Assembly (NCBI GenBank): GCA_965602035.1
Contig: OZ271919.1
Span: 2,170,001 to 2,234,000, forward strand
Origin: Natronospirillum sp965602035
GTDB lineage: Bacteria; Pseudomonadota; Gammaproteobacteria; Pseudomonadales; Natronospirillaceae
Direction: 5' to 3'
Length of the DNA stretch: 64,000 nucleotides
Below, piece by piece: positions 33,277 to 40,771 of the stretch. Position numbers and translations under genes: made by a program. Position 1 is the first letter of the stretch. Each line of letters starts with the position of its first letter. Under the pieces are notes generated by a model that saw nothing but the letters and a program-made list of their open reading frames with translations, was not told where the DNA came from and searched no databases.

Positions 33277-34212
33277 ATGACCCAGTCAACTGCGAGCAAC
33301 GGCAAGCCCGTTGCCCGAATCCGGCAGGTCAGTCTGGCCGATCGCCTGGCCCAGCAGATTCCCAAATTTGTGGTCTCGCCGACCATGCTGATCGCCGTGA
33401 TCTTCATCTATGGTTTCATGCTATGGACCCTGGCGCTCTCGTTCACGAACTCGCGAATCCTGCCGCGCTTCAACGAGTTTGTCGGCTGGTCCAACTACGT
33501 TCGCCTGTTCCAGAATGAACGCTGGCTGGTGTCGCTCACCAATCTGGGTATTTACGGCGGCCTGTTTATTCTGTTCTGCCTCTGCATCGGCCTGTTGCTG
33601 GCGATTCTTCTCGACCAGAAGATTCGGGGCGAAGGCTTCCTGCGCACGATCTACCTGTACCCGATGGCCCTCTCCTTCATCGTGACCGGTACCGTATGGA
33701 AGTGGATGTTGAACCCGTCGGTCGGCATTCAACGATTCATGCGAAGTCTCGGGTTCGAGAACTTCAGCTTTGACTGGCTGGTGCAGTCCGACATGGCGAT
33801 TTATACCGTGGTCATCGCCGCCGTCTGGCAGTCGTCGGGCTTTGTGATGGCCCTCTTCCTGGCCGGCCTGCGCGGTGTGGATGACAGCATCATCAAGGCA
33901 GCCCAGATTGATGGCGCCACGCGCATTACGGTGTACACGCGCATCATCATTCCCAGCCTGCGGCCCGTATTCTTCAGTGCCATCATTATGCTGGCACACA
34001 TCGCCATCAAATCGTTCGACCTCGCTCTGGCACTGACCGGCGGCGGACCGGGTTACAGCTCCGACCTGCCGGCCATCTTCATGTTCCAGTTCTCGTTCCA
34101 GCGCGGGCAGATGGCGATCGGTGCCTCCTCGGCCATCATCATGCTGATGGGCACCATGGCGATTCTTATCCCCTATCTGTATTCCGAACTGCGGGTGAAG
34201 AAAAATGACTGA
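33277..34212 (+). CDS. gtsB: Sugar ABC transporter permease GtsB
   Basis: This inner membrane permease of about 311 residues is of the MalF/UgpA type. Six helices are visible, beginning FVVSPTMLIAVIFIYGFMLWTLALS, and the EAA loop for contact with the ATPase is GLRGVDDSIIKAAQIDGATRITVYTRIIIP. The start is uncertain: ATGs at 33226, 33265 and 33277 are all in frame and none has a strong ribosome binding site. I use the last because the extra residues lack family similarity. Its end overlaps gtsC by eight bases. Confidence 0.85.
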   Translation: MTQSTASNGKPVARIRQVSLADRLAQQIPKFVVSPTMLIAVIFIYGFMLWTLALSFTNSRILPRFNEFVGWSNYVRLFQNERWLVSLTNLGIYGGLFILFCLCIGLLLAILLDQKIRGEGFLRTIYLYPMALSFIVTGTVWKWMLNPSVGIQRFMRSLGFENFSFDWLVQSDMAIYTVVIAAVWQSSGFVMALFLAGLRGVDDSIIKAAQIDGATRITVYTRIIIPSLRPVFFSAIIMLAHIAIKSFDLALALTGGGPGYSSDLPAIFMFQFSFQRGQMAIGASSAIIMLMGTMAILIPYLYSELRVKKND

Positions 34213-35080
34213 TCACAGCAGACGTTACTCGCCGGTCACCGGACGTGCCATTCTGTATGGCATTCTGATTATTGTGGCCATTTACTACCTGGTGCCTCTG
34301 GCACTGATGATTTCCACGTCCTTTCGCAGCATGGACGAAATCCGGCTCGGGCAACTGATCGACCTGCCCGGCAGCTTCACGCTGGAAGCCTGGCGCCTTG
34401 CCTGGGATGAAGCCCAGATCGGTGCGCGCAGCGCGCGCGGCCTGAAGCCCTACTTCATTAACTCGCTGATAATGGTCATACCCTCGGTGATCATTTCAGT
34501 GCTTATTGGTGCCATTAACGGCTATGTGCTGAGTTTCTGGCGTTTCAAAGGCAGCAATGTATTTTTTGCCATGCTGCTGTTCGGCTGCTTTCTGCCCTTT
34601 CAGGCCATTCTGCTCCCGCAGGCCACGATTCTCGGGAAGCTCGGTCTGGGCGGTACTATTCCGGGCCTGGTACTCACACACGTGGTTTACGGCGTGGCAT
34701 TCACGACGCTGTTCTATCGAAATTATTACGTGGCGCTACCACACGAACTGGTCAAGGCGGCTCAACTGGACGGTGCGGGTTTCTGGCGGATTTTCTGGCG
34801 GATCATTCTGCCGCTGTCGACACCCATCACGGTGGTGGCCGTCATCTGGCAGTTCACTCAGGTCTGGAACGACTTCCTGTTCGGGGTGTCGTTCTCTGAC
34901 CCCAGCTCACAACCGGTCACGGTGGGGCTGAACAACATGGTGAACAGTTCCACCGGCACCGCACGCTATAACGTGGACATGGCCGGCGCCATTATCGCCG
35001 CCCTGCCCACTCTCGCGGTTTACGTGATCGCAGGCAAATACTTCATACGCGGGCTGACAGCTGGCAGCGTCAAAGGTTAA
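34205..35080 (+). CDS. gtsC: Sugar ABC transporter permease GtsC
   Basis: This 291-residue permease is of the MalG/UgpE type. It has an N-terminal helix (AILYGILIIVAIYYLVPLALMISTSF), NSLIMVIPSVIISVLIGAINGYVLSFWRF, LLFGCFLPFQAILLPQ and the EAA loop ALPHELVKAAQLDGAGFWRIFWRIILP. It ends KYFIRGLTAGSVKG, the usual terminus of this subfamily. It is translated from within the end of gtsB and forms the heterodimeric channel with it. Confidence 0.9.
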   Translation: MTDHSRRYSPVTGRAILYGILIIVAIYYLVPLALMISTSFRSMDEIRLGQLIDLPGSFTLEAWRLAWDEAQIGARSARGLKPYFINSLIMVIPSVIISVLIGAINGYVLSFWRFKGSNVFFAMLLFGCFLPFQAILLPQATILGKLGLGGTIPGLVLTHVVYGVAFTTLFYRNYYVALPHELVKAAQLDGAGFWRIFWRIILPLSTPITVVAVIWQFTQVWNDFLFGVSFSDPSSQPVTVGLNNMVNSSTGTARYNVDMAGAIIAALPTLAVYVIAGKYFIRGLTAGSVKG

Positions 35081-35127
35081 GGCATTCAAGGGCACCGGCC
35101 GGGAGGCCGGGTCAGGAGTCAGACATT

Positions 35128-36237
35128 ATGGCAAATCTGAAAATCGACAACGTACACAAATCCTTCGGTGATACCCACATTCTCAAGGGCATCGACATGG
35201 ACGTCGCGGACGGCGAATTCATCATCCTCGTCGGGCCGTCAGGCTGTGGCAAATCGACACTGATGAACTGCATCGCGGGGCTTGAGGAGGTAACATCCGG
35301 CCGGATCATTATTGACGACGAAGACGTTACCGCCACGCTGCCGAAAGACCGGGACATCGCCATGGTGTTTCAGTCCTACGCCCTGTACCCGAACATGAAC
35401 GTGTGGAAGAACATCGCGTTCGGGCTGGAGATCCGCAAGATTCCCAAAGAGGAGATCGAGCGCCAGGTGCAGTGGGTCGCCGAACTGCTGCAGATAACGC
35501 CGCTGCTGAAGCGCAAGCCGAGCCAGCTCTCGGGTGGTCAGCGTCAGCGTGTGGCCATGGGTCGGGCACTGGCACGGAACCCCAAGATCTTCCTGTTCGA
35601 CGAACCACTGTCGAACCTCGACGCCAAGCTGCGCGTGGAAATGCGCACGGAGATCAAGAAGCTCCACCAGCGGCTCAGCACCACCATTGTGTATGTCACC
35701 CATGACCAGATCGAGGCCATGACGCTCGCCAACCGCATTGCAGTGATGAAAGACGGGCTGGTGCAACAGTTCGGCTCCCCGCAGGAAGTCTACGACAACC
35801 CGGCCAACAAGTTTGTGGCTGGTTTCATGGGGTCACCCTCAATGAACTTCATCCAGACAGAGATCGGCGTCGACAATGGCAGAGCCTGCGTTACGCTGGA
35901 GGTAGACGGCACCCGGCACTGGCTGACATTGCCGGAGCAGGAGCAACACCTGCGTGAGCACGAAGGAAAACGCGTCACCCTGGGTATCCGCCCGGAGCAG
36001 ATTACCCACGTGGTTCCTCACCTCGACAACCAGGACCATATGGCCAAGGTCGATGCCGAAATCATCGTCACCGAGCCGACGGGTGCGGACACTCTGACGC
36101 TGGTTCATATGAACGGCCAGGAAGTGAACTGCCGGGTGCATCCGAGTGAGGCCGGTCACCCCGGGGAGACGATGACGTTCATGATCAATATGGAAAAGGC
36201 GGTCTTCTTCGACCCGGAAACCGAAGACCGGCTCTGA
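35128..36237 (+). CDS. gtsD: Sugar ABC transporter ATP-binding protein (MalK/UgpC type)
   Basis: This 369-residue ATPase energises sugar import through GtsBC. Walker A is GPSGCGKSTLMNCIAG, the Q-loop MVFQSYALYPNMNV, signature LSGGQRQRVAMGRAL, Walker B IFLFDEPLSNLDAKLR and switch VTHDQIEAM. The C-terminal 130 residues form the OB-fold regulatory domain (LGIRPEQI, FFDPETEDRL end). It closes the gts operon; rpmB follows behind its own promoter. Confidence 0.92.
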   Translation: MANLKIDNVHKSFGDTHILKGIDMDVADGEFIILVGPSGCGKSTLMNCIAGLEEVTSGRIIIDDEDVTATLPKDRDIAMVFQSYALYPNMNVWKNIAFGLEIRKIPKEEIERQVQWVAELLQITPLLKRKPSQLSGGQRQRVAMGRALARNPKIFLFDEPLSNLDAKLRVEMRTEIKKLHQRLSTTIVYVTHDQIEAMTLANRIAVMKDGLVQQFGSPQEVYDNPANKFVAGFMGSPSMNFIQTEIGVDNGRACVTLEVDGTRHWLTLPEQEQHLREHEGKRVTLGIRPEQITHVVPHLDNQDHMAKVDAEIIVTEPTGADTLTLVHMNGQEVNCRVHPSEAGHPGETMTFMINMEKAVFFDPETEDRL

Positions 36238-36271
36238 ACCCGGCCCGGGTCACCGAAAGGCCCGGAACCAC

Positions 36272-36300
36272 TTGAATCACAGGGGCAGTTCTGCTATAAA
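36272..36300 (+). promoter_or_regulatory. Sigma-70 promoter of rpmB-rpmG
   Basis: TTGAAT (36272-36277) and TATAAA (36295-36300) are separated by 17 bases, about 95 bases upstream of the rpmB ATG. This is a near-consensus housekeeping promoter separating the ribosomal protein genes from the sugar operon. Confidence 0.65.
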
Positions 36301-36394
36301 GCGCACTCTTTTTCGGAGGGCCTTGCGTACAGTCCGCAAGACGCTCGGGGCCCGCAAAACGCTCAGGCTGGCCAATCAGTGGAGGCAAAATATT

Positions 36395-36631
36395 ATGTCC
36401 AGAGTTTGCATGGTAACCGGGAAGCGCCCGATTACCGGTAACAACGTATCGCACTCGAACCGGAAGACGAAGCGCCGTTTCATGCCGAACATTCACACGC
36501 ATCGGTTCTGGGTTCAGGAAGAGAACCGCTTTGTAAAACTGCGTGTATCGGCAAAGGGTATGCGTATCATTGACAAACAGGGCATTGCCCAGGTACTCAG
36601 CGACCTGCGCAAGCGCGGCTTGAACGTTTAA
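36395..36631 (+). CDS. rpmB: 50S ribosomal protein L28
   Basis: L28 of 78 residues begins SRVCMVTGKRPITGNNVSHS and ends SDLRKRGLNV, with the basic core NRKTKRRFMPNIHTHRFWV. Only one Cys is present, so this is the zinc-free form. GGAGG lies ten bases before the ATG. It is followed by rpmG after 13 bases, the conserved pair. Confidence 0.97.
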   Translation: MSRVCMVTGKRPITGNNVSHSNRKTKRRFMPNIHTHRFWVQEENRFVKLRVSAKGMRIIDKQGIAQVLSDLRKRGLNV

Positions 36632-36644
36632 CAGGAGGTCCCTG

Positions 36645-36800
36645 ATGCGCGACAAGATTCGTATGGTGTCTTCAGCCGGTACCGGCTTTTTCTACACCAC
36701 CGACAAGAACAAGCGGAACACCCCGGACAAGCTTGAAATGAAAAAGTACGACCCGGTGGTACGCAAGCACGTGATCTTCAAGGAAGCCAAGATCAAGTAA
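36645..36800 (+). CDS. rpmG: 50S ribosomal protein L33
   Basis: L33 of 51 residues, MRDKIRMVSSAGTGFFYTTD with DKLEMKKYDPVVRKHV and an end at FKEAKIK. It has no cysteines (C-minus form, not zinc dependent). AGGAGG precedes the ATG. It is too short for many gene finders but clear from the family and the rpmB neighbour. Confidence 0.97.
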   Translation: MRDKIRMVSSAGTGFFYTTDKNKRNTPDKLEMKKYDPVVRKHVIFKEAKIK

Positions 36801-36859
36801 GGCGAAGATCCTGGCAGGGTACAGCGTCTGTGTGCCCGGCCTGCCTGAGCAACGCAGAG

Positions 36860-36886
36860 ACCCGGCACACCCTGTCGGGTTTTTTT
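36860..36886 (+). terminator. Intrinsic terminator after rpmG
   Basis: ACCCGGCA pairs with TGTCGGGT (one G-U) around the loop CACCC and is followed by seven T residues. It ends the rpmB-rpmG transcript 60 bases after the stop and 30 before mutM. Confidence 0.88.
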
Positions 36887-36915
36887 ATGTCTGACGCCAC
36901 CTGACCGGCCAGAAC

Positions 36916-37731
36916 ATGCCTGAACTACCTGAAGTTGAAACAACCCGCCGTGGCATAGCGCCCTATATTCTGGGTAAAACGTTTGCGCACTGGCAGGTTC
37001 GCGAAGCGCGGCTGCGCTGGTCGATCGAGTCGGGTTGGCCGCTGCAGCTTGCCGGCCGAACGGTGCGGCAGGTGCACAGACGCAGCAAGTATCTGGTGCT
37101 TGAGCTGGACCAGGGTGCCCTGCTGACCCACCTTGGCATGAGCGGCCAGTTACGCGTTGTACCGCCCGGCACGCCGCCGGAGAAACATGACCATGTGGAC
37201 TGGGAATTCACCGATGGCACGGTCATTCGCTATCGTGACCCTCGTCGGTTCGGTGCCATGCTCTGGACGCCGGAGCCCTGGCAGGCGCATCCGTTGCTGC
37301 AGCACCTGGGACCCGAGCCACTGGAAGACGGGTTTAACGTCGACCACCTCTACCGCGAACTGCGTAAACGTCGCGGACCGATCAAATCGGCGTTGATGGA
37401 TGCGAGGCTGGTCGTCGGGGTCGGGAATATTTACGCCAATGAAGCGCTTTTCATGAGCGGTATCCACCCGAAACGGGCAGCAAACCGTATCAGTCGAACC
37501 CGATGCGACGCTCTGGTAACGGCCGTACGCTCGGTGCTGACAGCAGCCATTGAGCAAGGCGGCACCACCCTGAGAGACTATTACAGCGCTTCGGGTCAGG
37601 CGGGTTATTTCCGTATATCACTGGCTGTCTACGGGCGCGGTGGTCAACCCTGCCGTGCGTGTGGGGAGCCACTCCGGGAGATCCGCCAGGCCAATCGCAG
37701 TACAGTATACTGCCTGCGGTGTCAGCGCTGA
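36916..37731 (+). CDS. mutM: Formamidopyrimidine-DNA glycosylase
   Basis: MutM (Fpg) removes 8-oxoguanine and formamidopyrimidines and nicks the abasic site. The 271-residue protein starts PELPEVETTRRG with the catalytic N-terminal Pro and Glu. It has LVLELDQGALLTHLGMSGQLRV, LVVGVGNIYANEALF in the helix-two-turn-helix, and a C-terminal zinc finger CRACGEPLREI to VYCLRCQR (C-x2-C, C-x2-C). Its end overlaps by ten bases with the convergent DUF484 gene. Confidence 0.96.
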   Translation: MPELPEVETTRRGIAPYILGKTFAHWQVREARLRWSIESGWPLQLAGRTVRQVHRRSKYLVLELDQGALLTHLGMSGQLRVVPPGTPPEKHDHVDWEFTDGTVIRYRDPRRFGAMLWTPEPWQAHPLLQHLGPEPLEDGFNVDHLYRELRKRRGPIKSALMDARLVVGVGNIYANEALFMSGIHPKRAANRISRTRCDALVTAVRSVLTAAIEQGGTTLRDYYSASGQAGYFRISLAVYGRGGQPCRACGEPLREIRQANRSTVYCLRCQR

Positions 37732-38468
37732 TCGCCTTCCTGCAGCCGGCGCCGGATCGGTTCCTCAGGCGCTGAAGTTGCCTCGGCGGCACCCTGTCCC
37801 TGCCCCTGCCGGAGCCCAAGCCGAACCAGTACATCGGCCAGGTGCATGAGAAAGACCGTATCCATACCGGCATGGAAGTAGCCGGCGTCTTCCGCCATCA
37901 GAACCAGTACCCCGTGCACCGCCCGGTCAGCGCTCAGCGGTGCCAGCGCCACTGAACAATCGCCCTCTCCGTCCAGCAGTCGCGTCCGTTCGCGGCTGTT
38001 CAGGGCACCGCACCAGGGTTTATCCGAGCTCAGAACGCCGCGGACCGGTTCCGGCAGATCCGCGTTGTCGATGAATTGCATCACCGGGTTCGACGCGTCA
38101 GGCAATTGCCCTCTGGCCGCCAGAATGCGCACCTGATCGACATCAAACCGGGCGATTATTTCACGCTGAAGGGTCGCCAGCGTGTCGGTCCAGTCAGTGG
38201 TCTCGAGTAACCGCAGCACCAGGGTACGAAGGCGCAGGAACAGGTGGTCGTTGTCGAGCGCAGTCGCGACCAGGTGCTGAAGGCGTTCGCGCTGCCGGGC
38301 CAGATCCCGGCGCAGCAGCTCGTTCTGGCGCTCCAGAAGCGATACGACCTGACCACTCTGATGCGGCAGTCTCATCAGCTTGAGCAGCTCATCCTGCCCG
38401 GCAAAAAAATCCGGGTGGTCGCGCAGGTAGTCTGCCACCTGCTCTGTGGTCAGCTTCGAGTCAGCCAT
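37722..38468 (-). CDS. DUF484 family GAF-like protein
   Basis: This 248-residue protein is of the DUF484 family. It starts KLTTEQVADYLRDHPDFFAGQDELL and LLERQNELLRRDLARQRERLQHLV, a coiled coil, followed by a GAF-like domain with SVALAPLSADRAVHGVLVLMAEDAGYF. The function is unknown. The family is normally encoded in lysA-dapF-DUF484-xerC clusters. Here the first three are present in order but xerC does not follow, since mutM converges instead. It starts at 38468, inside the end of dapF. Confidence 0.9.
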   Translation of the reverse strand: MADSKLTTEQVADYLRDHPDFFAGQDELLKLMRLPHQSGQVVSLLERQNELLRRDLARQRERLQHLVATALDNDHLFLRLRTLVLRLLETTDWTDTLATLQREIIARFDVDQVRILAARGQLPDASNPVMQFIDNADLPEPVRGVLSSDKPWCGALNSRERTRLLDGEGDCSVALAPLSADRAVHGVLVLMAEDAGYFHAGMDTVFLMHLADVLVRLGLRQGQGQGAAEATSAPEEPIRRRLQEGDQR

Positions 38469-39312
38469 ATGACTCGTCTTCCTCGTCCAGTATGCCATCA
38501 AAGACATGGGTTGCCGGCCCGGTCATCAGAACCGGTTCTCCGGGGCCCGCCCAGAATAACTGTAATTCACCGCCGCGTAAGCGCAATCGCACCGCGTCAT
38601 TCATCAGCCCGTGCTGACGGGCTGCCACCAGGGCCGCACAGGCGCCACTGCCACAGGCAAGGGTTTCACCCGCGCCGCGCTCGTACACACGCAGATTCCC
38701 GTAGTCCGGGCTGTTTATCTGCAGAAATCCGACATTGGCATGCTCCGGGAACCATGGGTGCGATTCGAGCTTGGGACCGACCCCCAGCACCAGTTCGTCG
38801 GTCAATCGATCGTGAAAGGTCACCGCATGCGGGTTACCCATGGACACCGGGGTCACATCAATGGTCCGGCCGTCGGCCAGCGGCACCGGTGTCGACAACG
38901 ACCCGGAGGCGTTCAGCATGGGTACCCGGGCCGGGTCCAGCTCCGGGACCCCCATATTCACCGTGACCTGCCCGTCATCAAGGACCTCGAGCGTGAGTTC
39001 GCCACTGGCCGTCTCGACCCGGATCAGGCGCTCCGAGCTCAGACCCTGCCGGCGTACAAACTGCGCAAAGCAACGGGCGCCATTGCCGCACTGGGACACT
39101 TCAGAGCCATCCGCATTGAAGATTCGGTAGCGGAAACTGACATCCGGATTGCCGGGTGGTTCCACCACCAGCATCTGGTCGAATCCGATGCCGAACTGGC
39201 GATCCGCCCAGCGCCGGATCTGCTCTGGATCAAGGGCCACATCCTGAGTGATGGCGTCCACCACCATGAAGTCGTTGCCCAGACCGTGCATTTTACTGAA
39301 CCTGAGGCTCAT
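38461..39312 (-). CDS. dapF: Diaminopimelate epimerase
   Basis: DapF interconverts LL- and meso-diaminopimelate for lysine and peptidoglycan synthesis. The 283-residue protein has both catalytic cysteines: FNADGSEVSQCGNGARCF and GAGETLACGSGACAALVA. It starts MSLRFSKMHGLGNDFMVVD. It overlaps lysA by four bases and DUF484 by eight bases, so the cluster is tightly coupled. Confidence 0.97.
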   Translation of the reverse strand: MSLRFSKMHGLGNDFMVVDAITQDVALDPEQIRRWADRQFGIGFDQMLVVEPPGNPDVSFRYRIFNADGSEVSQCGNGARCFAQFVRRQGLSSERLIRVETASGELTLEVLDDGQVTVNMGVPELDPARVPMLNASGSLSTPVPLADGRTIDVTPVSMGNPHAVTFHDRLTDELVLGVGPKLESHPWFPEHANVGFLQINSPDYGNLRVYERGAGETLACGSGACAALVAARQHGLMNDAVRLRLRGGELQLFWAGPGEPVLMTGPATHVFDGILDEEDESYG

Positions 39313-40529
39313 GGTAGACCTACCTCATGTGCCCACACGTCCTGCAGTGTCTCGCGCCGGCGGACCAGACGCCTTTCTGCTCCGTCTACCAGCACCTCTG
39401 CCGGGCGCGGCCGTGTATTGTAATTGGACGCCATTACAGCACCATACGCTCCTGCCTGGAGTACCGCCAGCAAATCTCCTTCCTGCAGGTCGAGCGACCG
39501 GTCACGGGCCAGAAAATCACCGGTTTCGCAGACCGGCCCGACAATGTCCCAACGCGGCGCGGTGGCATTCGGGTCCGCCTCGCGCTCAGGCACCACCGCC
39601 TGCCAGGCTCCGTACAGCGCCGGGCGAAGCAGATCGTTCATGGCACCATCAACCACCGCAAATCCGGGTTCGCTGCCGGTTTTCAGAAGCTCTACCCGCG
39701 TCAGAAAAACACCGGCATCGGCTACCACAGACCGGCCGGGCTCGAGAATCAGTTTGAGGCCCAGCGGCTCGAGCCTTCCCACCAGCCGGCTGACATAGGC
39801 ACCGATATCGGGCGCCTCCTCGCCGGGCTCATACGACACGCCGAGGCCGCCGCCCATATCAACATGCTGCAGCCGCACGCCTTCGGCTTTCAGTCTGTCG
39901 ACCAGTGCCATGACGCTGTCGAGCGCTTCCATCAAGGGCTGTGTATCGGTCAGTTGGGAGCCGATATGACAGTCCACACCGATGGCATCCAGATGGTCGG
40001 ATGCCGCCATCTTACGATATAGCGGCAGCGCTTCTTCGATCGCCACCCCGAACTTGCTGGTTTTGAGTCCGGTGGAGATATACGGGTGCGTGCGCGGGTC
40101 TACGTTCGGGTTAACCCGCAGTGACACACGCGCAATGGTTCCGAGCTCCCGTGCCACTGCTTCCAGGTGGTCGAGTTCGGATGACGATTCCACATTGAAA
40201 CAGTGAATACCCACTTCCAGCGCTCGACGCAGCTCATGCGCCTGTTTGCCCACGCCGCTGAAAACAATGCGTTCGGGCTTGCCACCCGCCAGCAGTACAC
40301 GTTCAAGCTCGCCCACCGAGACAATATCAAACCCCGCGCCGGCATCAGCAAGCATGCCGAGTAGCGTCAGGTTCGAGTTCGCCTTTACGGCATAGCACAG
40401 CATGCCGGCACTGGCGGGCAGCGCGGCCTGGTATGCCTGCCAGCGCTGACGCAGGGTATCGGCGGAATATACGTATAACGGCGTGCCGAATTCGTCTGCC
40501 AGGGCGCTGGCGGCGACACCGTCTATCAT
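39309..40529 (-). CDS. lysA: Diaminopimelate decarboxylase
   Basis: LysA decarboxylates meso-DAP to lysine with PLP. The protein of about 406 residues has YAVKANSNLTLLGML with the PLP lysine, the substrate loop CHIGSQLTD, GGGLGVSYEPGEE, EPGRSVVADAG and GPVCETGDF with the catalytic Cys. The start is uncertain: the ATG at 40529 gives MIDGVAASALADEFG, while related proteins begin about ten residues earlier, where only non-start codons or the adjacent TTG (40532) occur. It follows lptM by about 35 bases. Confidence 0.94.
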   Translation of the reverse strand: MIDGVAASALADEFGTPLYVYSADTLRQRWQAYQAALPASAGMLCYAVKANSNLTLLGMLADAGAGFDIVSVGELERVLLAGGKPERIVFSGVGKQAHELRRALEVGIHCFNVESSSELDHLEAVARELGTIARVSLRVNPNVDPRTHPYISTGLKTSKFGVAIEEALPLYRKMAASDHLDAIGVDCHIGSQLTDTQPLMEALDSVMALVDRLKAEGVRLQHVDMGGGLGVSYEPGEEAPDIGAYVSRLVGRLEPLGLKLILEPGRSVVADAGVFLTRVELLKTGSEPGFAVVDGAMNDLLRPALYGAWQAVVPEREADPNATAPRWDIVGPVCETGDFLARDRSLDLQEGDLLAVLQAGAYGAVMASNYNTRPRPAEVLVDGAERRLVRRRETLQDVWAHEVGLP

Positions 40530-40563
40530 CAATCGGCCCTGTTGGTAATGCGTTGGTACGGGG

Positions 40564-40704
40564 TTACTGGCCAAGATCGGTCTCTTCTCTATCCGGTTCG
40601 GGGTTCGGTGGCAACTCCAGGTCGGTCTTGTAACCGCAGCCGGCGACAAGGCTGCTGCAGACAACAGCGGCGGCCAGCCAGACAGCGAAACGGGTGCAGC
40701 TCAT
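40564..40704 (-). CDS. lptM: LptM-like small lipoprotein
   Basis: A 46-residue lipoprotein was found by eye. MSCTRFAVWLAAAVVCSSLVAGCGYKTDL-type sequence (shown here only to define the motif) has a hydrophobic signal, a lipobox LVAG with Cys at 23, then GYKTDLELPPN, the conserved G-x-K/G-x-L-x-x-P mark of LptM/YifL. LptM supports maturation of the LPS translocon LptD in the outer membrane. It precedes lysA, exactly where LptM is found in Pseudomonas and related genomes. Confidence 0.88.
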   Translation of the reverse strand: MSCTRFAVWLAAAVVCSSLVAGCGYKTDLELPPNPEPDREETDLGQ

Positions 40705-40771
40705 GGCATGTCTCCGCGGTCAATCCAGGAGCGGTCAGTATAAGGGGTTTGGCACTGTCCCGCATCCGGGA

